NCBI GenBank assembly: GCA_963848475.1
Contig: CAWKDW010000008.1
Coordinates: forward strand, 124,001 to 188,000
DNA length: 64,000 nucleotides
From: Solirubrobacter sp963848475
GTDB lineage: Bacteria; Actinomycetota; Thermoleophilia; Solirubrobacterales; Solirubrobacteraceae
Direction: 5' to 3'
The notes under the pieces are model-generated. The model was not told the origin of the DNA and did no database searches. It saw only the letters and a list, made by a program, of their open reading frames with translations. Shown in pieces: positions 1-10,529 of this stretch; positions within the stretch are counted from its first letter, which is position 1, and each line of letters starts with the position of its first letter. A program made the position numbers and the translations under genes.

Positions 1-1
1 C

Positions 2-988
2 GGGATGGACGCGTCGACGATCCACTCCGCCTTGGGCTGGATCCCGGGCGAGGGACCGACGCGCGACGAGATCAAGGCCGACCTGCTGGTCGTCGACGAG
101 ACGTCGATGGCGAACCTCGAGCTGCTCGTCACTTTGCTGCGGGCGGTCGGTTCGGACATGCACGTCGTGCTGGTGGGCGACGCGGACCAGCTCGCCCCGG
201 TCGGCGCCGGCAAGCCGTTCGCCGAGCTGGTGGAGGCGAAGGTCATCCCGGTCGCCGAGCTCACGCACATCTTCCGCCAGGCGGCCGGCAGCATGATCGT
301 GCGCGGGGCGCACGCGGTCCGGCGCGGCGAGCCGCCGTCGTTCGAGGTCGGTGAGGGCCTGCGGCGCGATCTGTTCCTGATCGAGCGCGAGGACCCGCGT
401 GACGCGCTGGACGAGATCGCGTCGCTGGTCACGCAGCGCCTCCCTTCGCACTACGGCGTGGACCCGCTGACCGACATCCAGGTCTTCGCGCCGATCTACA
501 AGGGCGCTCTGGGCATCGATGCGATCAACACGCGCCTGCGCGAAGCGCTCAACGCGGGTGGCAAGCCGGTGCTCGGCGGCCGCCTGCGGATCGGCGACAA
601 GCTGATGCTCTCGGGGCGCAACCTGCACGAGCTGGGGCTGATGAACGGCACGATGCTGCGGCTGCTCGAGTATCGCGACGAGAAGCTGATGGTCACCGCC
701 GACGGGATGCTCGTCGAGCTGCCCGAGGAGGAGGCGCCGCGCCTGCAGCTGGCCTACGCGTGCTCGATCCACAAGGGCCAGGGGATCGAGCTACCGGTCG
801 CGATCGTCGTCGCCCACCCGGCCGCGGGCCCCTACTTCCTGCGCCGCGAGATGCTCTACACCGCGATGACGCGGGCGAAGGTGGCGACGCTCATCGTCGG
901 CCAGCGGGGCATCGTGGCGCGCGCGGCCGCGACGCCCGACACGTCGCGCCGCTTCTCACGGTTGGCGGTTAGGCTTGCGGAAGGATGA
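2..988 (+). CDS. RecD-like superfamily 1B DNA helicase, 3' part (cut by window start)
   Basis: The visible 328 residues are the C-terminal two thirds of a RecD/RecD2-type ATP-dependent 5'-3' DNA helicase used in recombination and repair. The Walker B region (LLVVDETSM), motif III (VVLVGDADQLAPVGAG), the arginine-bearing HIFRQ, motif V (SIHKGQGIELP) and motif VI (YTAMTRAK) follow in the normal order. The reading frame is open to the left window edge, so the N-terminal domain and Walker A lie outside. The stop overlaps the next start as ATGA, so the MoaD-like gene is probably co-translated. Whether it is RecD2 or a RecBCD subunit cannot be told from this part; no recB or recC is next to it here. 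Confidence 0.88.
   Translation, partial: GMDASTIHSALGWIPGEGPTRDEIKADLLVVDETSMANLELLVTLLRAVGSDMHVVLVGDADQLAPVGAGKPFAELVEAKVIPVAELTHIFRQAAGSMIVRGAHAVRRGEPPSFEVGEGLRRDLFLIEREDPRDALDEIASLVTQRLPSHYGVDPLTDIQVFAPIYKGALGIDAINTRLREALNAGGKPVLGGRLRIGDKLMLSGRNLHELGLMNGTMLRLLEYRDEKLMVTADGMLVELPEEEAPRLQLAYACSIHKGQGIELPVAIVVAHPAAGPYFLRREMLYTAMTRAKVATLIVGQRGIVARAAATPDTSRRFSRLAVRLAEG
970..975 (+). promoter_or_regulatory. -10-like hexamer TAGGCT before the MoaD-like gene
   Basis: TAGGCT lies inside the end of the helicase gene, nine bases before the ATG at 985. It fits the TAnnnT pattern seen before many genes in this window. A GGAAGG just before the ATG could also serve as ribosome binding site, so this one need not be leaderless. 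Confidence 0.35.
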
Positions 989-1230
989 CGGTACGTGTCC
1001 GCCTCGGCGCAGGCCTCGCGCGCCTCTCGGCCGCACCGTTTCTGACGGTCTCGGTGGCCGAGGGCGCCACGGTCGCCGACCTCTTCGCGCGGCTCGGCGA
1101 GGACGAGCCGCAACTCGCCCCGGCGCTGCGCTCGGCGCTTCCCGTCGTGGCGGGCGAGCATGTGACCCGCGACCAGGTCCTGGCCGACCGCCAGGAGGTC
1201 GCACTGCTGCTGCCGGTGTCCGGCGGCTGA
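985..1230 (+). CDS. MoaD/ThiS-family sulfur-carrier protein
   Basis: An 81-residue beta-grasp protein ending in Gly-Gly, the hallmark of MoaD and ThiS carriers whose C-terminal glycine is adenylated and thiocarboxylated to donate sulfur, usually for molybdopterin. The body (VRLGAGLARL, VADLFARLGE, ALLLPVSGG) matches the MoaD layout: short beta hairpin, one helix, then the GG tail. The ATG overlaps the helicase stop and has GGAAGG upstream. No other moa gene is nearby, so it may serve a molybdopterin or another sulfur pathway; a molybdopterin-binding oxidoreductase sits at 34.7 kb. Confidence 0.75.
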   Translation: MTVRVRLGAGLARLSAAPFLTVSVAEGATVADLFARLGEDEPQLAPALRSALPVVAGEHVTRDQVLADRQEVALLLPVSGG

Positions 1231-1251
1231 TCTGAACGGGGGACTCCGACG

Positions 1252-2559
1252 ATGGCGATCCAAGATCAAGCCACGGCGCGCCGCACGGTGGTCGTGGACA
1301 CGTTCACGAACGGGCTGCTCGGCCCGGACGTCCCGATGGCGGGTCCCGTCGCCGACGGCGGCCACATCATCTGGAACTCGGCGCCCGGCTGCTGGGGGCC
1401 GATGATCACGCCCGCGATCCGCGGCGGGCACGAGGTCTGCACGCCCGTCTTCGTCGAGGGCGCCGAGGTCGGCGACGCGATCGCGATCCGGATCAAGGAG
1501 ATCGCCGTCACGTCGACCGCGACGTCCTCGGGCAACGACCAGGCGATGGAGGGACGCTTCAACGGCGATCCCTATTGCGCGCCGGTCTGCCCGGGTTGCG
1601 GGGTCGAGTGGCCCGAGACGCGGCTTGACGGGATCGGCGAGACCGCCGTTCGCTGCGTGGCCTGCGGCGCCGACGCGACGCCGTTCACGTTCACCAACGG
1701 CTACACGGTCGCCTTCGACGGGCAGCTCGGGGTCACCGTGGACGCTTCGCGCGCCGCGGAATTCGCCCGCGACGCGGCGCGCGCCGCCGCTCTGCCCGAC
1801 AACTCGATCCAGAACCCGATCCTGACCTTCGCGCCGAGTGACATCGTCGGGCTCGTCACGCGCATGCGGCCGTTCCTCGGCCAGCTCGGGACGACGCCGT
1901 CGACGACGATCCCCGACTCCCACAACGCCGGTGACTTCGGCTCGTTCCTGGTCGGGGCGCCGCACCGCTACGCGCTCGACGCGCAGGAGCTTCGCCAGCA
2001 CAAGACCGACGGGCACCTGGACGTCGACGCCGTCCGCGCCGGCTCGATCCTGGTGTGCCCGGTGAAGGTCCCGGGCGGGGGCGTCTATCTCGGCGACATG
2101 CACGCGATGCAGGGCGACGGCGAGATCGCCGGCCACACCGCCGACGTCTCCGGCACCGTGACGCTGCAGGTCGAGGTCATCAAGGGACTGGGGATCGACG
2201 GGCCGGTGCTCTTCCCGCTGTTGGAAGACCTGCCGTTCCTCGCCAAGCCTTTGACCGCTGCGGAGCTCGCGCGGGCCTCGGTGCTCGCGGCTCGAGAGGG
2301 CGTGTCATCGATCGAGGAGTCGCTGCCCGTGTCGGTCATCGGCACCGGACCAGACCTGAACTCCGCCACCGAGAACGGGCTCGCCCGCGCCGCCTCACTG
2401 CTCGGGCTGAGCGTTGCTGAGGTGATGAACCGGGCCACGATCGCCGGCGCGATCGAGATCGGCCGCGCCCCCGGCGTCGTCCAGGTCACGTTCCGCGCGC
2501 CCGCCGCAGCACTCGAATCCGCCGGTCTCCGGCGCTACGCAGAGGAGCTCTATGCCTGA
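1252..2559 (+). CDS. Acetamidase/formamidase family protein
   Basis: A 435-residue cytosolic amidase of the FmdA/AmdA family, which hydrolyses formamide or acetamide to the acid and ammonia. The family core is clear: HIIWNSAPGCWGP near residue 45 and GVYLGDMHAMQGDGEI near residue 280, which supply metal and active-site residues. Residues 109-138 hold an insert with a CxxxCxxC and a CxxC group (C109, C113, C116, C135, C138) that looks like a small zinc ribbon. The gene overlaps the next VOC gene by eight bases. The true substrate is not known. Confidence 0.85.
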   Translation: MAIQDQATARRTVVVDTFTNGLLGPDVPMAGPVADGGHIIWNSAPGCWGPMITPAIRGGHEVCTPVFVEGAEVGDAIAIRIKEIAVTSTATSSGNDQAMEGRFNGDPYCAPVCPGCGVEWPETRLDGIGETAVRCVACGADATPFTFTNGYTVAFDGQLGVTVDASRAAEFARDAARAAALPDNSIQNPILTFAPSDIVGLVTRMRPFLGQLGTTPSTTIPDSHNAGDFGSFLVGAPHRYALDAQELRQHKTDGHLDVDAVRAGSILVCPVKVPGGGVYLGDMHAMQGDGEIAGHTADVSGTVTLQVEVIKGLGIDGPVLFPLLEDLPFLAKPLTAAELARASVLAAREGVSSIEESLPVSVIGTGPDLNSATENGLARAASLLGLSVAEVMNRATIAGAIEIGRAPGVVQVTFRAPAAALESAGLRRYAEELYA

Positions 2560-3328
2560 GCGCACGTCGTACGCCGAAGGAACTCCGAGCTGGGTCGATC
2601 TCGCAACGCCCGACGTCGACAACGCCGCGGGGTTCTACGGCGAGCTCTTCGGTTGGGAGTCCGAGGAGACCGGGACGATCGAGGAGACCGGCGGCTACCG
2701 CTTCTTCCTCTCCGGCGGCCACCGGGTCGCCGGCGTGAGCCCGTTCATGTCCCCGGGCCAGGTCCCGCTGTGGTCGACCTACTTCGCGACCGACGACGTC
2801 GACGCCCTCGCCGAGCGCATCCTGGAGTTCGGCGGGATGTCGTTCTTCCCGCCCATGGACGTCATGCAGGCGGGACGGATGGGCTTCTTCTCGCATCCCG
2901 CGGCCGGCGCGTTCGGCGCCTGGCAGGCCGGTGAGCACACGGGCGCGCAGTTGGTCAACGAGCCGGTCAGCCTCGCCTGGAACACGCTGATCACGCCCAA
3001 TCCCGAAGACGCCGCGGCGTTCTTCGGCATGGTCTTCGGCCTGAGCACCGAGACCCAGCTCTTCGGCGGCGGCGAGTACGTGATCCTGACGCTGGGCGAG
3101 ACCGGCGTCGCGGGTCTGATGAGCCCACCGCCGGGCATGCCCGAGGGCCTCCCGGCCTTCTGGGGCGTCTCCTTCGCGGTCGAGGACGCCGACGAGACCG
3201 CGGCGCTCGCGATCGAACGCGGCGGCTCGATGCTGCAGGAGCCGATGGAGATGGAGGGCGTCGGCCGCCTCGCAACGGTGACCGATCCCTGGGGCGCGTC
3301 CTTCAGCGTCGTCGCGCTGTCCAGCTGA
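2552..3328 (+). CDS. Two-domain VOC (glyoxalase-fold) protein
   Basis: 258 residues made of two similar halves, about 1-125 and 130-258, each with the vicinal-oxygen-chelate pattern: a start like GTPSWVDLATPDVDNAAGFY and an end like VTDPWGASFSVV. Proteins of this type are annotated as glyoxalase or bleomycin-resistance-like; the reaction is usually unknown. It starts inside the end of the amidase gene (eight-base overlap), so the two are translationally coupled. A strong hairpin follows the stop. A paralogue of the same two-domain type lies on the other strand at 3794-4556. Confidence 0.85.
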   Translation: MPERTSYAEGTPSWVDLATPDVDNAAGFYGELFGWESEETGTIEETGGYRFFLSGGHRVAGVSPFMSPGQVPLWSTYFATDDVDALAERILEFGGMSFFPPMDVMQAGRMGFFSHPAAGAFGAWQAGEHTGAQLVNEPVSLAWNTLITPNPEDAAAFFGMVFGLSTETQLFGGGEYVILTLGETGVAGLMSPPPGMPEGLPAFWGVSFAVEDADETAALAIERGGSMLQEPMEMEGVGRLATVTDPWGASFSVVALSS

Positions 3329-3334
3329 TCGCAA

Positions 3335-3373
3335 GTGGTCGCAAAAGCACCCCGTGGGTGCCTTTGCGACCAC
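3335..3373 (+). terminator. Hairpin after the amidase-VOC operon
   Basis: An 11-base arm GTGGTCGCAAA pairs with TTTGCGACCAC, and inside it GCACCC pairs with GGGTGC around a three-base loop, with one internal mismatch. It starts seven bases after the VOC stop codon. No U tract follows, as is common for actinobacterial terminators. Confidence 0.75.
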
Positions 3374-3413
3374 AAGCCCCGCCGTCGCCGTAGCGCCCGC
3401 AGCACACCGCGAA

Positions 3414-3440
3414 CGCCGCGCCGCGCCGCGCCGCGCCGCG
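3414..3440. repeat. Pentanucleotide microsatellite (CGCCG)n
   Basis: About five direct copies of CGCCG sit just downstream of the stop codon of the minus-strand gene at 3446-3736. No function is visible; such runs are prone to slippage. Confidence 0.6.
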
Positions 3441-3445
3441 TCCAG

Positions 3446-3736
3446 TCAGCGCGCGCCTCTCCGGCGCGCGAACCACCGCCGGATCGGGCTCGTCCGCGCC
3501 GGCTCCACCTCTTCCCGCAGCGGCAGGCGTCCCGCCCGCCGCTCCGCGAGCACGCATGCCGTGTGCGCATGACGCCTTCGACGCGCGTCGCCCTCGGGCA
3601 TCACCAGTGCGTGCTCGCTCAGCGCGGGCAGGTGCCGGCCGCAGAACGGGCAGCGATAGGTCGCCGGCTTGAGGTTCTGCGCCGCACGGATCGTCCACCA
3701 CTTCGGCGGCTCGCTCACGAAAGCCACGTTACGCAC
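3446..3736 (-). CDS. Small zinc-finger-like conserved protein
   Basis: A 96-residue protein starting at GTG. Residues 28-62 contain CPFCG, two histidines (H34 and H41 region) and HTAC, spaced like a single zinc-binding site, followed by an Arg-rich basic tail. I do not recognise a named function; the zinc site and basic tail would suit nucleic-acid or protein binding. It reads in the same direction as, and downstream of, the VOC gene at 3794-4556. Confidence 0.6.
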   Translation of the reverse strand: MRNVAFVSEPPKWWTIRAAQNLKPATYRCPFCGRHLPALSEHALVMPEGDARRRRHAHTACVLAERRAGRLPLREEVEPARTSPIRRWFARRRGAR

Positions 3737-3793
3737 CCCTACTCGGACCTACCCCGCGACGCGAGCAGCCATCCAGGTCTCAAGGCCACGGCG

Positions 3794-4556
3794 TCAGTCG
3801 TCGTAGTGGCCGCTCCAGACCGCGAAGGCCGCGCCCTGCGGATCGGCGATCATCGCGATCGAGCCCTCCCACATCGGCATCGGCCCGTTGAGCACCTGCC
3901 CGCCGAGGCCGGCGACCTCCTCCAGCAGCCGGTCCATGTCCTCGTGGCCGAAGTACGGCAGCCACTTCGGCGGCGTCGCGGCCATCCGCGGATCGAGCGG
4001 CATCATCCCGCCGGTCTCGCCCTCGCCGTTCTTGATCACCCGGTAGCCGCCGGTGTCCGGGACCTCCTCGGTCGTCCAGCCGAACAGCTCGCCGTAGAAG
4101 CGCGCCGAGCTCGGCCGGGTCGGGCGTGATCAGGTCGGCCCAGGTCAGTGCGCCCGGCGCGTTGACCAGCGTCGCGCCGATGTGGCGCTTCGGCTCCCAC
4201 AGGCACAGCGCGGCACCGACCGGATCGACGATGATCGCCATCCGCCCGACGTCGAAGATGTCGAACGCCTCCGCCGCCACCGTCGCGCCGAGCTCCGCGG
4301 CACGCGCGGCCGATGCGTCCGCGGACTCGACGGTCACGTAGCAATTCCACTGCGGCGGTTGCTCGGACGCGTACAGCGCGCCGACGTCCTTCCCGTCGCG
4401 CAAGGCCGTCGAGTAGACCTGATCGTCGCCGACCGGGTTGTCCCGGTACTCCCAGCCGAAGACGCTCGAGTAGAACGCCTTCGCCGACTCGGCGTCGCTG
4501 GTCATCAGCTCGGCCCAGGAAACGGTCCCGGGTGCATAGCTCGTTCGTTCAGCCAT
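3794..4556 (-). CDS. Two-domain VOC protein, one frameshift
   Basis: The ATG at 4556 opens a VOC protein (AERTSYAPGTVSWAELMTSD) that is a clear paralogue of the one at 2552. The frame breaks near 4100, where GGCGCG is followed by an extra C before TTCTACGGCGAG; with that base removed the frame runs on to the stop at 3794 and gives two full VOC halves. The break therefore looks like a one-base insertion rather than decay. Divergent from the HD gene, with 18 bases between the two starts. Confidence 0.75.
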
Positions 4557-4574
4557 GTCAGGATCGTACGTGCG

Positions 4575-5210
4575 ATGCCCGAGACCTACACCGACCGGCC
4601 ACTGCTTGGTGACGCCTTCGATCGCGCGCTGCTCCTCGCGACCGAGCACCACCGGCGCCAGTTGCGCAAGGGCACCACGATCCCCTACGTCGCGCACCTC
4701 CTCGGCGTGACCTCGCTCGTGCTCGAGATGGGCGGCAGCGAGACCGAGGCGATCGGCGCGCTCCTGCACGACGCCGTCGAGGACGGCGGCGGCCCGCCGA
4801 TGCTCGAACGCATCCGCCTCGAGTTCGGCGAGGACGCCGCCCGGATCGTCGAAGCGAACTCCGACAGCGACGCCGAACCCAAGCCGCCCTGGTACCAGCG
4901 CAAGCGCGCCTACATCGACGCGATCGCCCACAAGCAGCCCGACGAGCTCCGCGTCTCGCTCGCCGACAAGCTCCACAACGCCCGCGCGATCCTGCTCGAC
5001 TACCGCACCCTCGGCGACGGCCTCTGGAGCCGCTTCAAGTCCGGCGAAGGCGGCTCGATCCGCTGGTACTACCGCTCCCTGCACGAAGCCTTCGCCGCCC
5101 GTCGCGACGACCTCGGCCCCCGCGCCATCCCCGTGCTCGAGGAACTCGGACGCACCGTCGCCGAGATCGACCGGCTCGCGAACGACGGAGTGCACGCAGC
5201 TTCCTCATAG
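4575..5210 (+). CDS. HD-domain phosphohydrolase (SpoT hydrolase-like)
   Basis: A 211-residue stand-alone HD protein. H41 (YVAHLL), H65-D66 (ALLHDAVED) and a later aspartate (LADKLHNAR) are the metal ligands of the HD superfamily and match the (p)ppGpp pyrophosphohydrolase domain of SpoT/MESH1-like small alarmone hydrolases. No synthetase, TGS or ACT domain is present. A small alarmone hydrolase is the best guess; another nucleotide substrate is possible. Transcribed divergently from a VOC gene. Confidence 0.75.
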   Translation: MPETYTDRPLLGDAFDRALLLATEHHRRQLRKGTTIPYVAHLLGVTSLVLEMGGSETEAIGALLHDAVEDGGGPPMLERIRLEFGEDAARIVEANSDSDAEPKPPWYQRKRAYIDAIAHKQPDELRVSLADKLHNARAILLDYRTLGDGLWSRFKSGEGGSIRWYYRSLHEAFAARRDDLGPRAIPVLEELGRTVAEIDRLANDGVHAASS

Positions 5211-5281
5211 GCATCATCACGTCGCGACGCTGCAGATCGTCGACATCGGGGCTGCGTCGCTAGGCGGTCCACAGAGTCCCG

Positions 5282-6045
5282 TCAACCGACACACCGTTCG
5301 CATGTCGCCGGCCCCGCCAGAACATACGGAGATCGAACACCATCGCTGGCGCTCAGACCCCGGGCCAGCAGCGCGCGCACCGCGTCCGGATCGCGCGGCT
5401 GGGGCAGCAACTCCTCCCAGTCCGTGAACGCCTCGAGCAGCGCCTCCCGAAGCGGGATCTCCTCGTAGCGCCCGGGCGAGCGATAGCGCGAACGCGCGAC
5501 CGTCGACCGCCAGATGCAGGTAGCGCCGCGTCGCGATGCTCTTGTACGCGTGTACCTCGAGGCCGTCGTCGAACTCGACCTCGTGCATCCACATGAACCC
5601 GCCGACGACGTCGAGACCGACGAGGTCGATCAGCGGCTCCCAGACCGGTCGCTCGTACTGCTTCAGCTCGCCCCGGCGCCACTCCATCAGGCCGGACGAC
5701 TCGGTGGGAGTCGGCGAGCCGTGTCGGTCCAACAGCTCCCGGACCGCATCCGGATTCCGCGGCCGCGGCCGCGCGTCCTCCCAGCCCGTCGAAGACCGTC
5801 TCCAGCGCCGCGCCGACGGAGACCTCCTCGTACAGATCCTCCTCGCGGTACTCGAGCGCGCGCCCGTCAGCTGCCAGCAGCAGATACCGATTCGTGGCGA
5901 TGTTCCGGTAGGCATGAACGGCCACGCCGTCGTCGAGCTCCAGCGCGAACTTCCACGCGAAGCACCCGACGACCTCGCGGCCGACGAGCGTGATCAGCGG
6001 TTCCCAGTCCGGCCGCAGCCCCCTGGTGATCTTCCCTGTCTGCAT
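5282..6045 (-). CDS. Protein with a tandemly duplicated ~95-residue domain, two frameshifts
   Basis: Two homologous units lie in one frame-corrected reading of 254 codons. Unit 1 begins RPDWEPLITLVGREVVG and ends DAVRELLDRHG; unit 2 begins RPVWEPLIDLVGLDVVG and ends DAVRALLARG; both share HAYR/KxIATxRYLxLAxDGRA in the middle. Each unit contains one extra base (near 5797 in GGGCTGG and near 5495 in TTCGCGC); removing both gives continuous protein, and no stop separates the units. I do not recognise the family. The acidic, Trp-rich units might bind another protein. A frame without the corrections gives only fragments. Confidence 0.6.
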
Positions 6046-6152
6046 GCCGGCAGCATCGATCCGACCGCTGTCACGAAACAAGGCGACTTTGTGTCAACTT
6101 TGCAACGAAAGTGCATCGATTCTCCGTGACTGAGCCCATTTCCATTCCCATG

Positions 6153-6168
6153 GTGCAGCATGCTGCAC
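6153..6168. promoter_or_regulatory. Perfect 16-bp palindrome, likely VapB operator
   Basis: GTGCAGCATGCTGCAC is perfectly self-complementary and sits 22-37 bases before the antitoxin start, just upstream of the -10-like TAGAGT. VapB antitoxins of the ribbon-helix-helix type bind such palindromes to repress their own operon, so this is the probable autoregulatory site. Confidence 0.65.
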
Positions 6169-6175
6169 ATGGAGA

Positions 6176-6181
6176 TAGAGT
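6176..6181 (+). promoter_or_regulatory. -10-like TAGAGT of vapBC
   Basis: TAGAGT ends eight bases before the ATG at 6190. There is no purine-rich ribosome binding site between them, so the transcript probably begins at or very near the start codon. Confidence 0.5.
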
Positions 6182-6189
6182 GCTGCTGC

Positions 6190-6438
6190 ATGCGCACGAC
6201 CGTGGACCTCCCTGACGAATTGCTGCGCCAGGCACGCGCACGTGCAGCCGCGGAAGGAACGACCCTGACCGCTCTCCTCGCCGAAGGTCTCCGCCTACGC
6301 CTCGCCGGCTCTCCCGGCGGCGGCCGGCGCCCGTCGCGACTTCCCGTATCGACCGTCGGCGGCGGGCTCCAGCCATGGATCGACCCGTCATCCAACGCCT
6401 CCCTGCTCGACGCGGCAGACGACAGTGCTCCTACCTGA
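6190..6438 (+). CDS. VapB-type ribbon-helix-helix antitoxin
   Basis: 82 residues. The start MRTTVDLPDELLRQARARAA is the typical ribbon (one beta strand) and first helix of an RHH antitoxin, followed by GTTLTALLAEGLRLRL. The rest is a flexible toxin-wrapping tail. I chose ATG 6190 rather than the in-frame upstream ATGs because the RHH strand starts right there and a -10 element precedes it. It overlaps the PIN toxin gene by 14 bases. Confidence 0.8.
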   Translation: MRTTVDLPDELLRQARARAAAEGTTLTALLAEGLRLRLAGSPGGGRRPSRLPVSTVGGGLQPWIDPSSNASLLDAADDSAPT

Positions 6439-6853
6439 CGTCAACATCCTGCTCGCGGGCTTTCGCTCCGACCACACGCATCACAAGCTGGCCCGCCGGT
6501 TCCTCGAGGAGGCCCGCTCGGGCAACGAGACGATCGGTCTGAGCGATGTCGCACTCTCAGGCGTCGTGCGACTGGCGACCAACTCGCGCGTCTTCGTCCG
6601 ACCCGACCCGACCAACGCCGTGCTCGCATTCATCGACGCGCTGCTAGGACCACCCGGGCAGCTCGTTCAAGCAGGCCCCACGCACTGGGCCCGCTTCGCC
6701 GACCTCTGCCGTCACCTCCAACTGCGAGGCAACCTCGTCCCGGACGGGTACCTCGCCGCGATCGCGCTCGAGCAGGGCGCGCAACTGGTCACCTTCGACC
6801 GCGGCTTCGGCCGCTATCCGGGTCTCAGATGGCGCTGCCTGCTCGACGCGTAG
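6425..6853 (+). CDS. VapC-type PIN-domain toxin
   Basis: 142 residues from a GTG start. The PIN acidic residues are present: D5 in LLPDVNILL, the central E/D positions and the late LVTFDRGFGRYPGLRW segment typical of PIN nucleases that cleave tRNA or rRNA. Start overlaps the antitoxin gene, the usual toxin-antitoxin coupling. It converges on icd with an eight-base gap. The toxin at 23785-24213 has the same architecture (DVNVLL, FDRDFAKFPVLRW), so the two modules are paralogous. Confidence 0.82.
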   Translation: MLLPDVNILLAGFRSDHTHHKLARRFLEEARSGNETIGLSDVALSGVVRLATNSRVFVRPDPTNAVLAFIDALLGPPGQLVQAGPTHWARFADLCRHLQLRGNLVPDGYLAAIALEQGAQLVTFDRGFGRYPGLRWRCLLDA

Positions 6854-6861
6854 GCCTCAGA

Positions 6862-9068
<2,207 letters not shown>

Positions 9069-9130
9069 CAGGCCTGCCCCGAGTTCGGTGATCGCGTGGG
9101 CGCGGAGGGTATCGGCCATACTCATTCGCG

Positions 9131-9550
9131 ATGGCGTACGCACCGCCCGCCCGCCACCTGCTGCGAGCCAAGGACCTCGCCGACGCGCGCTACGCCGAAC
9201 CGCTCGACGTCGACGATATGGCCGCCGCCGCGGGCCTCTCGCGCGCCCATTTCTCGCGCGAGTTCCGCCGCGAATTCGGCGAGACGCCGCACGTCTACTT
9301 GCTGACGCGGCGGTTGGAGCGTGCCGCCGCGCTGCTTCGGACGACGGATCGCTCGATCGCCGACATCTGCTTCAGCGTCGGCCTCTCGAGCATCGGCTCG
9401 TTCACCACGAGCTTCACGCGGATGTTCGAGAAGTCCCCCGCGGCCTACCGGGCCTCGTTCCCGCCCGCGGCCGCGAAGGTCGTCGTCCCGTCATGCGTGG
9501 TTCGCGCCTACGGGCGCCCGCAGCACCGCCCCGCGAGCAACAGTCGCTAA
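9131..9550 (+). CDS. AraC-family transcriptional regulator
   Basis: 139 residues consisting almost only of the AraC double helix-turn-helix: first HTH around LDVDDMAAAAGLSRAHFSRE, second around SIADICFSVGLSSIGSFTTS, then the signature MFEKSPAAYRASF. There is no ligand-binding domain. Stand-alone AraC domains like this often control the VOC genes that follow; two tandem VOC genes start 77 bases downstream. Divergent from icd. Confidence 0.85.
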   Translation: MAYAPPARHLLRAKDLADARYAEPLDVDDMAAAAGLSRAHFSREFRREFGETPHVYLLTRRLERAAALLRTTDRSIADICFSVGLSSIGSFTTSFTRMFEKSPAAYRASFPPAAAKVVVPSCVVRAYGRPQHRPASNSR

Positions 9551-9613
9551 GCACGCCCGCCGCCGTCTCGGCGGTTGAGCACATTTCGAGAAGACAGCTG
9601 CGCGGCTCGCGAT

Positions 9614-9619
9614 TAGCTT
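9614..9619 (+). promoter_or_regulatory. -10-like TAGCTT of the tandem VOC genes
   Basis: TAGCTT ends seven bases before the ATG at 9627 with no ribosome binding site between, suggesting a leaderless transcript. Confidence 0.45.
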
Positions 9620-9626
9620 GCTGTCC

Positions 9627-10046
9627 ATGATGAAGATCGCCACCACGCAGGTTTGGGTCAACGACCAGGACGAGGCCCTCGCCTTCTACACCGAGAAGCT
9701 CGGCATGGAGGTCCGTGCCGACGTGACGATGGCCGAGATGGGCGACTTCCGCTGGCTGACCGTCAGCCCGGCCGGCCAGGAGGACATCGCGATCGTCCTG
9801 ATGGCGGTCCCCGGCCCGCCGGTGTTCGACGAGAACACCGCGAACGCGATCCGCGACCTCACGGCCAAGGGCGCCGCGAGCGCCATCTTCCTCACCACCG
9901 ACGACGTCCGCGCCGAGTACGAAACGCTCAAGTCCCGCGGCGTCGAGTTCACCGAAGCGCCCGAGGAGCGTCCCTACGGGATCGACTGCGGCTTCCGCGA
10001 CCCGTCGGGCAACCACTTCCGGCTCACCCAGCTCACCGAGTTCTAG
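9627..10046 (+). CDS. Single-domain VOC protein, first of a tandem pair
   Basis: 139 residues with the VOC pattern: IATTQVWVNDQDEALAFYTE at the start, DFRWLTVSP in the middle and GFRDPSGNHFRL at the end, where the final acidic/His positions coordinate metal in active members. About 70 percent of positions match the next gene by eye, so the pair arose by duplication. Two ATGs (9627, 9630) are adjacent. The likely role is an unknown small-molecule lyase, dioxygenase or binding protein; the AraC-type gene before it is a plausible regulator. Confidence 0.82.
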   Translation: MMKIATTQVWVNDQDEALAFYTEKLGMEVRADVTMAEMGDFRWLTVSPAGQEDIAIVLMAVPGPPVFDENTANAIRDLTAKGAASAIFLTTDDVRAEYETLKSRGVEFTEAPEERPYGIDCGFRDPSGNHFRLTQLTEF

Positions 10047-10057
10047 GAGGTTCGACC

Positions 10058-10489
10058 ATGTACTCCATCGCCACCACGCAGGTCTGGGTCCACGACCAGG
10101 ACGAGGCCCTCGAGTTCTACACCGACAAGCTCGGCATGCGCGTCCGCGCCGACATCACGCTCCCGGAGCTCGGCGACTTCCGCTGGCTCACCGTCAGCCC
10201 CGCCGGCCAGCCGGAGGTCACGATCGTGCTGATGGCGATCCCGGGCGAGCCGATCCTCGACGAAGAGGCCGGCAAGCAGCTGCGCGCGCTGATGGACAGG
10301 GGCGTGGTCAGCGCCATCTTCCTCACGGCCACCGACGTCCACGCCACGTACGAGGAGCTCAAGTCCCGCGGCGTCCCGTTCGACGCTCCGCCGACCGAGC
10401 AGCCCTGGGGCATCGACTGCGCCTTCCGCGACCCGTCCGGCAACAACTTCCGCCTCGCGCAGCCCGCCGAGGTCCCCGCGGCAGCCTAG
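10058..10489 (+). CDS. Single-domain VOC protein, second of a tandem pair
   Basis: 143 residues, paralogue of the preceding gene (IATTQVWVHDQDEALEFYTD, DFRWLTVSPAGQ, AFRDPSGNNFRL). Unlike its partner it has a textbook AGGAGG ribosome binding site eight bases before the ATG, placed at the stop of the first gene, so it depends on internal initiation from a shared transcript. Confidence 0.85.
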   Translation: MYSIATTQVWVHDQDEALEFYTDKLGMRVRADITLPELGDFRWLTVSPAGQPEVTIVLMAIPGEPILDEEAGKQLRALMDRGVVSAIFLTATDVHATYEELKSRGVPFDAPPTEQPWGIDCAFRDPSGNNFRLAQPAEVPAAA

Positions 10490-10529
10490 CCCGATGTGCC
10501 TCTACGGCCTCCCGCACCTCGCGCGCGAC

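Noticed and set aside
856..2136. Long open frame on the minus strand (426 codons) over the amidase gene
   Set aside because: Arg/Ala/Gly-rich shadow of the GC-rich plus-strand genes; no motif, no start signal.
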